A program made the translations under genes and the position numbers. The notes under the pieces were generated by a model that was given only the letters and a program-made list of their open reading frames with translations, searched no databases and was not told where the DNA came from. Of a stretch of DNA of 64,000 nucleotides, positions 11,931-22,430 are shown one piece after another. This DNA comes from Haliclystus octoradiatus (lineage: Eukaryota; Cnidaria; Staurozoa; Stauromedusae; Haliclystidae): positions 2,418,001 through 2,482,000 of the forward strand of contig OU744451.1 of NCBI GenBank assembly GCA_916610825.1. The letters run 5' to 3'. The number at the start of each line of letters is the position of its first letter. The stretch's first letter is position 1.

Positions 11931-12640
11931 GTTGTAATTTATTGTAACACTAGCAAGCGAGGCTCTGCGAGCAGCGAGTGATTTAAAATGAATTTGTTTG
12001 AAATTATTCTTTCTCTTGTGCTCAGAACCAGCTTAACGTATAATGCATTGTTGATAAAAAAAGTCAGTTCGTTTCTGAATAAATGATGATGATGATGATG
12101 ACGATGATGATTTGGAAGTATACTATAATCACAGTATGCATCATTGACATTCTAATATTTCAACTTTTTATAATCAATTCAATAGCCATTTATTTTACAA
12201 CGAGATGTGACGTAAACCAATTAGATGTTAAGTAAAATATTTCTGCTGCGAAAGAATATAACATATTGAAGATATTTCTGGGTGTCTATCTAAATTGATT
12301 TTCACTACCAATTTAATATTTATCTGATGCTAATTATGATTGTTTTTCTTCATTTATTGACTTGAATTCAAATGCAGTTTAAGAATTGCATAAATTGAAT
12401 TTAAACAAATCTGTCGGGTTACATTTAATTACATCTGGAATCGTAGCTGCTTACGCATTAAATTCCAATATTAACAAAATGGTTATTAAATATGTGAAAT
12501 CAATTTCACTTTGATCATGCGAAATTGCGAAATTAGAGAGCGGACGTGTTTTTCTTCTCTCCAATTTAAACGCTTTTTTACTTCTTCAAAATTGAATATT
12601 GTCAATTTGCCAATCAATATGAACAAAAAAGTATCATTGC
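11931..12640. other. Intergenic, with LINE-type 3' tail at 12066-12110
   Basis: No gene recognised. TTCTGAATAAATGATGATGATG at 12074-12110 (a GAT/ATG trinucleotide tail) resembles 30380-30410 and looks like the 3' terminus of a degraded retroposon. The rest is AT-rich. Confidence 0.4.
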
Positions 12641-12646
12641 AACAAT

Positions 12647-13106
12647 ATGTCTACAACAAGAGGTAAATCTCTATCTACAAAGGCCTTGCCTTCTTCAAAA
12701 GACCTGCTAGCAAAACAAGATTTATTATATGTGTTTCAATCCGCCGACTTCAAATTATTGCTTGAAAATGCCATTAAATTAGCAACTTCCACATTATTTG
12801 AAGAAATTGAAGCATTGAAAGAAATCAACAACAATCAACAACATAAAATCATTCAGTTGGAAAGACGTCTGAATATCCATAATGAAGAAATTTCAAAGCA
12901 AAAATTATCAGCGGACAAATCCGAAAAATCTAAGAAACTTACCAACCTGAGATTGGATGGACTTGTTCTAAATGAAAATCAGAATCAGACTGTTGATACA
13001 GCAATAATAGAAATCGCCCAAGAAAGTCTCGACATCGTATTAAAACCAAGTGATTTCTCAACAAGAATATTAATTCCTCGAAGCGTGCATAAAAATCAGC
13101 CATCTT
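12647..13106 (+). pseudogene. LINE ORF1-like protein, truncated by MITE
   Basis: An open frame from ATG (MSTTRGKSL). Residues about 40-105 are predicted coiled coil (EEIEALKEINNNQQHKIIQL and following), then NLRLDGLVLNENQNQTVDTA and a basic end (RILIPRSVHKNQPS). Coiled coil followed by a small folded domain is the usual plan of ORF1 proteins of CR1/L2-type LINEs, which bind element RNA. The frame is cut at TTAA (13106-13109) by the MITE. The sequence beyond the MITE is from a different part of a LINE, so this gene does not continue there. Similarity is by pattern only. Confidence 0.5.
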
Positions 13107-13109
13107 TAA

Positions 13110-13875
13110 AGGGAGAATACTGACCGGGGAACATTGCGCGCTCAACCAACTCATACGTCATCAATTTGAACAAAGCTTTGAGAAAAGCTGCCGTGCGTGT
13201 GAGTGAGCTTCGTTTTATTATTCTGGCCGTATGTTGATTTTATGGTAAAGTATTTCAAATGAACAAATTAAAATCACAATTTGGGAGCTATACTACGTAC
13301 TCATTTTTATCACGTTCTGGACTTTAATGTATTGTTTACTATGTGATCAACAGTATAAAAAGTATGATGTGCAGGAGCGTTTTTAGTTCGATCAGTTCGA
13401 TTGATATGTTGAACGAAAGTAACACTAAACAAGAACCTTGTTTAACATTTTGATTTTCGTTATAAAGCCAAATTGTTTCTTGACATCTTAGGTCATCTTG
13501 CGTATCGACTATCGTTCTTTTTCATGTTTTTGTTGATGTAACGATCGGACCATAAAAGCTTGCCAACTAATAACAAGGCAACTTCAGTAAATATAACCAA
13601 GGATAAATATACCAGAAGCAAACTAATGTGATAATTCAATAAACTATGCGAATCTGAGTTAAATGCATGGAATAAATCGTTGTTTAAAAACATTGATTCG
13701 TTGATGATTGTCACCAGTTCACGGCTTCGACATTTGTTCCTGTCTCGTGTTTTTGATTATTTTATTCAAAACAATAGAATTAAGGCGAGGCCAACTCTGT
13801 TTCAAAACGAGTACTTGAATTTGGTATGAAGAATTCAAGTTCCGCGCGCAACGTTCCCCGGTCAGTATTCTCCCT
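13110..13875. mobile_element. Kolobok-like MITE, 766 bp, TTAA target duplication
   Basis: Terminal inverted repeats of about 32 bp with one mismatch: left begins AGGGAGAATACTGACCGGGG, right ends CCCCGGTCAGTATTCTCCCT. Both ends are flanked by TTAA (13106-13109, 13876-13879). TTAA followed by AGGGA fits the TTAAAGGRR terminus described for T2-MITEs of the Kolobok superfamily; piggyBac also uses TTAA but usually has CCC-type ends. A TA duplication with one-base-longer repeats cannot be excluded, because TTAA is palindromic. No transposase seen inside, so it is non-autonomous. Confidence 0.8.
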
Positions 13876-13879
13876 TTAA

Positions 13880-14027
13880 CGAGCCGCGAACCATCGATCT
13901 TTTATCAATTTCATCTTGGTTTAAGTCCAATTCACTACTATTGAATACTAAAAAGACCCAAACTATGACAATTGGACATAAAAAGATCAAAAATACAGAA
14001 TTACCACTTCTATCAATAGACAATCAC
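13880..14027 (+). pseudogene. LINE reverse transcriptase remnant (thumb region)
   Basis: Just right of the MITE the plus strand reads DLLSISSWFKSNSLLLNTKK followed by TQTMTIGHKK. This is the segment after RT motif C in CR1/L2/Jockey-type elements (W-x2-N-x-L-x-LN-x2-KT). It ends near a T run. It does not continue the ORF1 frame left of the MITE. Confidence 0.5.
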
Positions 14028-14601
14028 ACTTTTTTTTTTTTTTTTTTTTTTTTACCTGGCGCCTTTGTTGGCGACGGACATGCTTTTGCGTGCTCCTGGG
14101 ACAATTGCTTTTAGACCATTATATTGTTTCATTTTACTTTTATTTCGGCTTAAAATATTATCACATTTTCAATTTCATAAATGTTTTGTTGATTTTCCTT
14201 TTATTGCATTGCAATAGTTGTTCATAATCTGAATGATTTTGTTGTTTTTCACTCTTAAATTAAATTTTTCATTGTTATTGCTTTTGGTGGTTGGAGATTA
14301 TTCTAATTTTATTACGAAACATGTTCTTTAATCTGGATTAGTGGTTATATTTTCAAAGAAGTTATTATCTTCGTTATTACTTGAATATTAAGATTGGATT
14401 TCTATATTATTACATCTAAACTTGAATTAATTTGGATATACTGTTTGCAAGATTATTTACCAACTGCCGTAATTTATTTGAAATTTTATATCGTCTATAT
14501 CTATTGTTTTATTATCAATGCATATCATCAATCCCAAGCCTATCATTCAATACAATCGCGATGAATAACTTTGTTTACGTGATTTTGAATGTTCATCTAA
14601 T

Positions 14602-17600
14602 TTGAATCAAAATTTGTCTGCTCGATTCCCGTTAAAAGGCTCAAAAAGTAGAAGAAAGAGAGGAAAGCGTGGCGGGCAGAAATTCAAAATTTTGAATTTA
14701 TTAAAATATGAAAGAAGCTGTGCAGGAAACAACAAATGTACTGATTCTAGCCGCAATGAAAATATACCCATTATAACCACCGAACGGTCAAAGTCAAGAG
14801 ATCATCTTCCTTTTAATACAATCAATTCAAAGAACTTGATTACGATTTCAAGGTCGCCTATAAGTATTACTACAAACAATTCATGCAAGCCTCCTGTTCA
14901 GTTACGTCTTCTCAATGCTAGGTCTGTCAACAATAAATCACTGATTATAAAAGATTTTGTTGTGGACAATGATATTGATGTCTTAGCTATCACAGAAACA
15001 TGGTTGAATGGAACTATCTGTAATGAAATAACTATTAACAATATTTGCCCATCTGGTTTTTCTATGCATCATATACCCCGTTTAAGTTCTAGAGGTGGTG
15101 GCATTGCTTTGCTTTATAAGAAACAACTGAAACTGAAGACATGCCTGCTTGGTATATCTTACCGCTCTTTCGAATTTGCTGATTATTTAATTAATCATTC
15201 TTCAAAAAGCGTGCATTTGATAGTTATTTACCGACCACCACCATCTCAAAATAACAACTTTACAGTGTCTCTATTTTTACAAGAATTTAGTTCCTGTTTA
15301 GAAAATCTTGCAACTTTGTCTAATCAGCTAATTCTCGTTGGTGACTTTAAAATTTTCATCTTGATAGTGCTTGCGACACCAACACTGTGCGGTTTCAAGG
15401 TATTCTAGATACCTTCAATTTAAAACAACATGTTGAAGAATCTACCCACAAAAGTGGACACATTTTAGACCTGATTATCACTAGAACTTCCGAGGCAGTG
15501 GAAAATATCACCATCCTTGATCCACTAATATCAGATCATTTTGCAGTTATGTTTCAATCTTCGTGTTTTATCAAACAACCATACACACGGAAGGAAATTA
15601 AATACCGAAAATTAAAATCTATTGACAAAGATCAACTTGTTCATGATATTAATAACTCCTCTCTCGTGAATTTTGATCATTTCAATGATGTATCTGCTCT
15701 TGCTGATCTCTATGATAAAAATTTACAATCTTTACTGGATCACCATGCTCCCATTAAACAACGTATTATAACTATTAGACCAAAAGCACCGTGGTACTCG
15801 AACGATATAAGGGTTGAAAAATCAAAACGTAGACGATTAGAGCGTAGATGGCGGAAAAATAGACTTATGATTGACAGAGAATTGTATGTTCAGCAATCTA
15901 GAAAAGTCAATAATTTAATCCATGGTTCAAGAATTACGTTTTATACTGATATTATTGATGAACATAAAAATAACCAACGTGTGTTATTTTCTACTATTTC
16001 TAAAATGTTGAACTTAAAATCAGAAAAGAAGCTTCCGTCGTATACGAATGCAGCAAGCCTTGCAGAACAGTTTGTTGAGTATTTTGAAAATAAAATTACC
16101 ATCATACGTAATAACTTTCCATCCACAGTTTGTACCTCATATATATCAAATGAGCAGCCTCGTTTTGATAATACACTTGATTCTTTTTCACCAACGTCAT
16201 CTGAAGAATTGTCGTCTCTTCTACTTAGTATGAGTGCCAAATCGTCTGTATTAGACCCAATGCCTGGACTTTTAATGAAACATTGTCTTCCTGTTTTGCA
16301 GCCCATAATTGCAAAAATAATCAATCTCTCTTTTGAACAGGCAACTCTTCCTGATAATTTCAAAGAAGCTGTTTTAAACCCATTAATAAAGAATAATTCA
16401 CTAGATAGTGAAATTTACAAGAACTTTCGTCCCATTTCTAATTTGAGATTTATTTCAAAAGCAGCAGAGAAGGTCGTATATATGAGATTGAAACAGCACC
16501 TAGATGATGAGCAACTACATGAAATCTTCCAGTCTGCCTATAAAACCGGACATAGTACTGAGACTGCTCTCACTTGCATTCATAATGACATTCTTTGTGC
16601 CATTGATAATAATCAATGTGTTTTATTATTGCTACTTGATTTATCAGCAGCTTTTGATACTGTTGATCATGACATTTTACTTTACAGACTGAAGCATCGT
16701 TTCGGAATTCGTAAAAAATCTCTGCTATGGCTTGAATCGTACTTATCTGGTCGTACGCAATTTGTCGAAGTCGAAAATAAGTTCTCCTCATCACACAATC
16801 TTCACTGTGGCGTTCCACAAGGCTCAGTTTTAGGTCCGTTACTATATTCAATGTACACTGCACCACTTGCTGATATAATTAAATCGCATGATATGTCATT
16901 TCATTTTTACGCTGATGATACTCAGATTTACTTAACATTTAATCCTAAGTTAGAGAATGAAGCAATTTATTCAAAGATTCGCATTGAGTCATGTGTAAAT
17001 GATGTACAAAAATGGATGGTTGATAACAAACTAATGCTGAATGGCAATAAGAGCGAACTTTTATTGTTTCATGCCCGACACAAGCCATCTTCGTCTTTAA
17101 CTACTATTAACATAGGACAAGACCTTGTGTCAACATCATCTTCAGCAAAAAAACATCGGAGTGTGGTTTGATGAGGTATTGTCCATGAATAAACAGATAA
17201 GTAGCATATGCAGATCGTCTTTTTATCATCTTCGTAACATTGCTAAAATCAGGAAATATATATCCTTCAAACACTGTGAAATTCTAATACATGCCTTTGT
17301 AACATCTAGATTGGATCATTGTAACACTATATTATCAGGCATTGCAAAAAATCAATTACAAAAATTACAATCTGTTCAAAATTCGGCTGCACGTCTGCTC
17401 ACTAGAACTAAAAAATACGACCACATAACACCTGTTCTAGTAGATCTCCACTGGCTTCCTGTCGCTCAAAGGATAAAATTTAAAATATTAATTACAACCT
17501 ACAAAGCATTGAATAATATGGCACCAATCTATATCCAGGAATTGTTACATTTATACAAGCCTACTCGAGCGTTACGATCAGCAGACAAGAAGCTCCTTGT

Positions 17601-17763
17601 CCAGCCAAAATGCAATTTAAAAACGTACGGAAACCGGGCATTTTGTTACATGGCCCCCGAGTTATGGAACAGTTTAACTATTAACATCCGTAGTTGTACA
17701 TCTCTTTCTGAGTTTAAAACGAACATTAAAACCTTCCTGTTTAAGGAGGCTTACAATTTATGA
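14602..17763 (+). pseudogene. LINE ORF2: APE endonuclease + RT, two frameshifts
   Basis: N-terminal basic segment (SRRKRGKRGGQK), then the APE-type endonuclease (LLNARSVNNK, AITETWLN, RGGGIALLYKK, VIYRPPPS, LVGDF, HILDLIITR, LISDHFAV), a linker, and RT with FRPISNLRFISKAAEK, LLDLSAAFDTVDHDIL (motif A), CGVPQGSVLGPLL (motif B) and FYADDTQIY (motif C). The C-terminus (RNIAKIRKYIS, HITPVLVDLHWLPVAQRIKF, APELWNSL) is typical of the CR1/L2 group. Frameshifts: about 15345-15360, within GDFN of the endonuclease, and 17145-17153, in a run of seven A. No stops otherwise. The frame is open from 14569 without an in-frame ATG near the start, so the true start is unclear. Confidence 0.85.
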
Positions 17764-17997
17764 AGCTCAGTTAATTATTTTATAATTTACATTTAGTATT
17801 AGTCAAAGCATAGTCAATAGTAAAAAAAAAAAAAAATTATTCATTAAAGTAATCTAGTGTTCAAAGATTGTATAAATTAAGATTTAAGATTTCACCAAGA
17901 TATTATATTGTTATAATATACCTAACTGATATATACCCTTCATACCTATTATGGGGGTTATATTATAATTTCTTGATACTAATTAACTATATTGTAA

Positions 17998-18063
17998 AGC
18001 GCCATTGGATTATTCTAAGAAATGGCGCTATATAAATTCATTATTATTATTATTATTATTATT
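17998..18063 (+). other. LINE 3' terminal hairpin and (ATT)n tail
   Basis: AGCGCCATT (17998-18006) pairs perfectly with AATGGCGCT (18021-18029) over a 14-nt loop, followed by ATATAAATTC and about eight ATT repeats. A stem-loop plus short-repeat tail at the 3' end is known in CR1/L2-like LINEs, where it is the likely recognition site for their own RT. Confidence 0.75.
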
Positions 18064-18764
18064 AACATACGTTTCAAGTGCTAGAAAACTTGGAGTCATT
18101 CTTGATGATGAAATGAATTTTAAGAGACATATTGCCCAAATTATAAAAACAGCAACATTCAGGTTGAGAGCTATCTCCAAACAACGTAAATATCTTCCAG
18201 TTGTCCTATTTAATACCGTTGTTGAATCAAAAATATTAATGCCATCCATGTATGCACTAGAAGTGTGGTCATCGTGCACAAAGACACAAACCCAACGTAT
18301 CCATGTTGGAGTTCAACATTGGGCCGCAAAATTAGTTGTTCGAAAACGTAAATTCGATAAAATGAACAATTTGCTACAAGAACTTGAGTGGTTAAATATA
18401 GAAGATCTAGACAGCATGCTCAGCCCATCAGTCAGCTCAAAGATATGGAAGTTCTTTGGAATCTTTGTTCAAACATTAAAATGCACGTACAAATCTATAT
18501 ACACTTCCTCGTGTTTACACTGACCGCGGTAAAAGAACGTTTTCCTTCCGTGGGGCTTCACTCCTCAATAAATATAGTCAAATAGAAAATTGTAGCAAAG
18601 TAAAATACAAATTAGAAATTAAAAATAGACTAAATTAAATATAGAACATATCAGACATCAAGAATCAACAACCTTAAAATGAATCATACTTATAAACTGT
18701 AAAAAATCTTAATTAGCCTAGAAATCCCTGTATCAAGTTGTTTATATGTCTTTAAATATAATAA
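18064..18764 (+). mobile_element. 5'-truncated LINE fragment (ORF2 C-terminus), tail (CTAT)n
   Basis: Begins directly after the (ATT)n tail of the preceding LINE, in the same orientation. Coding part 18069-18586 reads KLGVILDDEMNFKRHIAQII, RLRAISKQRKYLP, SKILMPSMYALEVWSSCTK, then after a frameshift near 18415 ends in YTDRGKRTFSFRGASLLNKY. This is the post-RT C-terminal region of a non-LTR element different from its neighbours. The 3' UTR (18587-18764) ends TTTAAATATAATAATAT and passes straight into (CTAT)n. Confidence 0.7.
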
Positions 18765-19000
<236 letters not shown>

Positions 19001-20551
19001 ATTCTAAAAACATCTAAGAACAAAGCAACAGGTATTGATCATATATCAAATGAACATTTATTTCTATCTTTAGATATTCTACTTCCGCTATGGACTAAAC
19101 TTTTTAACGCCTGTTTAACAACAAATAATCTTCCTTCTAAATGGTTAGAGAGCACTTTCAAATTGTTGTACAAAGGCAAAGGAAGTTTACAAATTCCTGG
19201 AAATTACAGAGGTATTGCCTTACTTTGCTGTCCTCTTAAAATACTTACATCAATAATTAATGAACGTCTGAAAGTCGAAATATTTGATAAATTACCAGTC
19301 GAGCAGTTTGGTTTCCAAGAAGGCAAGAACACTTATTTACCATTATCTATTCTCATAAATGATATATCAGAACAATTCAACAAACCATCTGGTAATATAT
19401 ATTGTACTTTTGTGGATTTTCAAAAGGCTTTCGATAATGTTTCAAGGTGCCGTCTGATTGAGAAGTTGCAGACCCAGTTCTCGATCCGAGGAAAGATATT
19501 GGCCCTTATAGCAAGTCTTTTACAGCAAAACAAGATACGAATCGATGACGGTGTGCAGCTCTCTGACATCATCATCCAAAGACATGGAGTAATTCAAGGC
19601 GATAGTCTGTCACCTTCACTTTTCATTTTATTTATTGCCGACCTGGCTGATGTGTTTCGAAATATTTCTAATCTTAAATTTCTGTTCTATGCTGATGATT
19701 TGGCTCTTTATTCTACATCTCCTGTGTCAATTCAGAATGCACTAGATGCTCTGTCTTCTTGGTCAAATACGAACAGTCTCTCAGTCAACCTAGACAAAAC
19801 CAAAATTATTAAGTTCAGAAAAGGTGGCCGGTTGAAGTCTGATGACAAATTTATTTACAGAAACGAGGAGATTGAAATAGTTAAAAGTTACACTTACCTT
19901 GGCATTGTTCTACAAACTTCATTGGTATTCACTCAACATATCACAGACAAAAAATATAAATTGTTAGCAACCATTGGCCTCATTAAATATTTACAGCTTG
20001 TATCCGTTTCGACAGCTATTAAAATATTTGACATGAAAATTAAACCTTCTATCACATATGGCCTAAATTTAATTTCACCATATTTATCATTATCAAACGT
20101 ATTGGAGCTAGACAAGATAAAAGCAAACTTTTTGAAGCGTGTTCTTGGTATTTCGCCACGTTCATCAAATACTCTGTGCTTCATGATGGCTGGCACATCA
20201 ACATTCTTTGATGAAGTCAAAACTAACTTCCCCTTCCAACAAAAAGTCATTCAAGATCATGCTGCACATATACTAGAAAAGGCAAACAAATTAGAACAGT
20301 CTGGCTTTCTAATGGCGCCTGCATTTTTATCAGAAGGGTGGAAATCATGTCAGCAACCAAATAGAAACTTTATTACACGTCTTTCTGTTCATGGTTTCCA
20401 TCACCTCATCTGTATCAATGAAAAATTTCACAATCCATCAACACAATGTATCTGTAAACAATGTGGCATGGAAGCAAATGATAGATATCACATCATCAAA
20501 TGTAAAATGATCACATCATACATGCAATTTGTAAAATTGAAAGATTCTTGA
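19001..20551 (+). pseudogene. LINE ORF2 3' part: RT + CCHC, uninterrupted but 5'-truncated
   Basis: Open to the stop at 20549-20551. RT signatures in order: KATGIDHISNEHL, GNYRGIALLCCPLKILTS, EQFGFQEGKNT, CTFVDFQKAFDNVSRC (motif A), GVIQGDSLSPSLFILFIADL (motif B), FLFYADDLALYS (motif C), KIIKFRKGGRL, KSYTYLGIVLQ. The C-terminus has C-x2-C-x8-H-x3-C (CKQCGMEANDRYHIIKC), a zinc-knuckle-like motif seen in I/Jockey/R1-type ORF2. The endonuclease is missing because of 5' truncation, so the copy is dead despite its clean frame. The frame opens through the microsatellite, which adds a meaningless repeat of YLSI upstream. Confidence 0.9.
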
Positions 20552-20790
20552 AAAAATGAATAAAAAACAATAATAATAAATGAATAAAAAAAAAATAATA
20601 ATAATAAATAAATAAATAAATAAAAATAAAAATAATGATTAATAATAATAATAATACTAATTGATCATTGATCAACACATATCAAATATTATACTAAATT
20701 TGCTATATTAACCAATTAGATTTTAACTTTTATACTGTACTTATCTTAAATTTTGACTACCCTGCATTAGGGTGAAATAAATACGTTTAC
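19001..20790 (+). mobile_element. 5'-truncated LINE of the same clade as the 20963 element
   Basis: Starts abruptly inside the linker before RT at the end of a (CTAT)n array, carries the rest of ORF2, then a 240-bp 3' UTR with AATAATAATAAATGAATAAA-type sequence, ending GGTGAAATAAATACGTTTAC followed by (CTAT)n. Both ends thus lie in the same tetranucleotide repeat. Confidence 0.85.
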
Positions 20791-20962
<172 letters not shown>

Positions 20963-21122
20963 GCGTGCTTCAAGGAGAGAAGACGTGTACCATTTTCTGG
21001 TGGATATTAATCACGTTAAATTGTTTTAAACTTTGAGTTTTGTAAAAGAAATTTATTGACATTGATACTGCATTGTTATATCTACGTTATCTATCTTTTG
21101 AGCAACGTTTGTAAATAAGAAG

Positions 21123-22421
21123 ATGCCTAACTTAGATCAAAATAAGCCTGTAAGAGAAACAGAAATTAAGATTTCTGAAATTACCGAACACACCAGAGGT
21201 CCACAAGAAGCTATTTTCAATCTATCCTTCACTACATCTCACATTCAACATGTGAAAGATTCAATTATAGAAGTTTATTCAACGCATGGCTATACATACT
21301 CAGTTCATGACCCAAAAACCAAACAAGCAAAAGAGATAGTTACGATATTTACTGATGTGAAAAAGAAAACAAAATGTCTTGCCTTTACTCTATATAAAAC
21401 AGGAAAAGTCGTAGTTGGAGGCTGTGGTAAGACTGTGGATCTCCATGAGTTTAAACTCAAATACTTTTCCGTTATAAAAGAACTGCTACTTGCTTCAAAT
21501 GTAGATGTTGTTTCAAAAGTTGCTACACGTGGAAATGAAATAAACCATATTAACGGCGCCATCTTGGATTCTACAAATCACGAAATTACCAGCCCTTCTG
21601 TAAACGATGACGTCATACAATCTACTGTTTCTATGGAAACTCCTAAACGCATCTCACTTATAAATCGGCTTACGTCTGGATTAAGTAAAAGTAGATCTCC
21701 ATCTGCGATGTCACAATCAAACCTTCTACAATCCTCCATTGATGAATTACAAGGCCATATGAATGCACAACAATCCCAAATCAGCAGTCTTGTTTCCATG
21801 GTAACAAAATTAGAAACAAAAATAAATACAATTACGGAAGAAAATCAAGAAATGCGAATTGAATTATCATTATTTAAGGCTCGGAACAGCAAACAAATTG
21901 AAGATCTATCATCATTGAAGCCGAAGGAATGCCAAAACCAATCAGAAGAGCCTGAACCCAGTTATCTTGTTAACTTGACGTATCAAATAAATAAGGAACA
22001 AACATTTCAATCTGAAAGGAAAGCAAATGTTGTAATTTCGGGTCTTGAAGAAGATGACTCATACAATGATACAGAGTTGGTTGAAGAAGTTATACGAGAG
22101 ATTGGTGTAGACATAAACCACATTCCTATGACAGTTAAAAGGGTTGGTGAAAAACGTGAAGGTAAGGTGCAACCTATTATTGTAAAGTTAACACCCAACA
22201 AAAAATGGGAACTAATCAAAGCATCCAGAAAGCTGCGAGAAAATCCTCAACGAGTAAATGTGTATATTTCACCCGATTTGACTCAAAATGAAAGAAAAGC
22301 GGCTTATGAGCTTAGATCAAAATTACGCCAAATAAGATCAAAGAACCCGACAAAACAGTATCAAATCAAATCTGGAAATATTATTGAACTTTACCCAAAT
22401 CCTTCAACCCCATCAAATTGA
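21123..22421 (+). CDS. LINE ORF1 protein (intact, 432 aa)
   Basis: Starts MPNLDQNKPV and ends PNPSTPSN. Residues about 25-125 form a small alpha/beta-looking N-terminal domain (FTTSHIQHVKDSIIEVYSTH, LAFTLYKTGKVVVGG). Residues about 205-265 are coiled coil (SSIDELQGHMNAQQSQISSL, VTKLETKINTITEENQEMRI). Residues about 300-425 resemble the RRM-like plus C-terminal domains of L1-type ORF1p (RKANVVISGLEEDDS, MTVKRVGEK, VQPIIVKLTPNKKWELIKAS, RVNVYISPDLTQNERKAAYE, QIKSGNIIEL). Such proteins coat element RNA as trimers and act as nucleic-acid chaperones. No frameshift or stop. It is separated from ORF2 by nine bases. Assignment is by pattern. Confidence 0.8.
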   Translation: MPNLDQNKPVRETEIKISEITEHTRGPQEAIFNLSFTTSHIQHVKDSIIEVYSTHGYTYSVHDPKTKQAKEIVTIFTDVKKKTKCLAFTLYKTGKVVVGGCGKTVDLHEFKLKYFSVIKELLLASNVDVVSKVATRGNEINHINGAILDSTNHEITSPSVNDDVIQSTVSMETPKRISLINRLTSGLSKSRSPSAMSQSNLLQSSIDELQGHMNAQQSQISSLVSMVTKLETKINTITEENQEMRIELSLFKARNSKQIEDLSSLKPKECQNQSEEPEPSYLVNLTYQINKEQTFQSERKANVVISGLEEDDSYNDTELVEEVIREIGVDINHIPMTVKRVGEKREGKVQPIIVKLTPNKKWELIKASRKLRENPQRVNVYISPDLTQNERKAAYELRSKLRQIRSKNPTKQYQIKSGNIIELYPNPSTPSN

Positions 22422-22430
22422 CTGCACACA

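Larger units (their letters stand above)
14028..18063 (+). mobile_element. CR1/L2-type LINE, near full length
   Basis: Starts near a 26-T run (14028-14053) followed by a GC-richer leader (CTGGCGCCTTTGTTGGCGAC), carries one long ORF2 with two frameshifts, and ends in a 9-bp stem hairpin followed by (ATT)n. No separate ORF1 is seen inside these bounds. The 5' boundary is uncertain. Absence of in-frame stops suggests recent insertion. The next LINE fragment starts immediately after the (ATT)n tail. Confidence 0.75.

Noticed and set aside
15941..16363. 140-codon minus-strand frame (also 16570-16866, 21305-21799, 23048-23254)
   Set aside because: Antisense shadows of the LINE ORFs.
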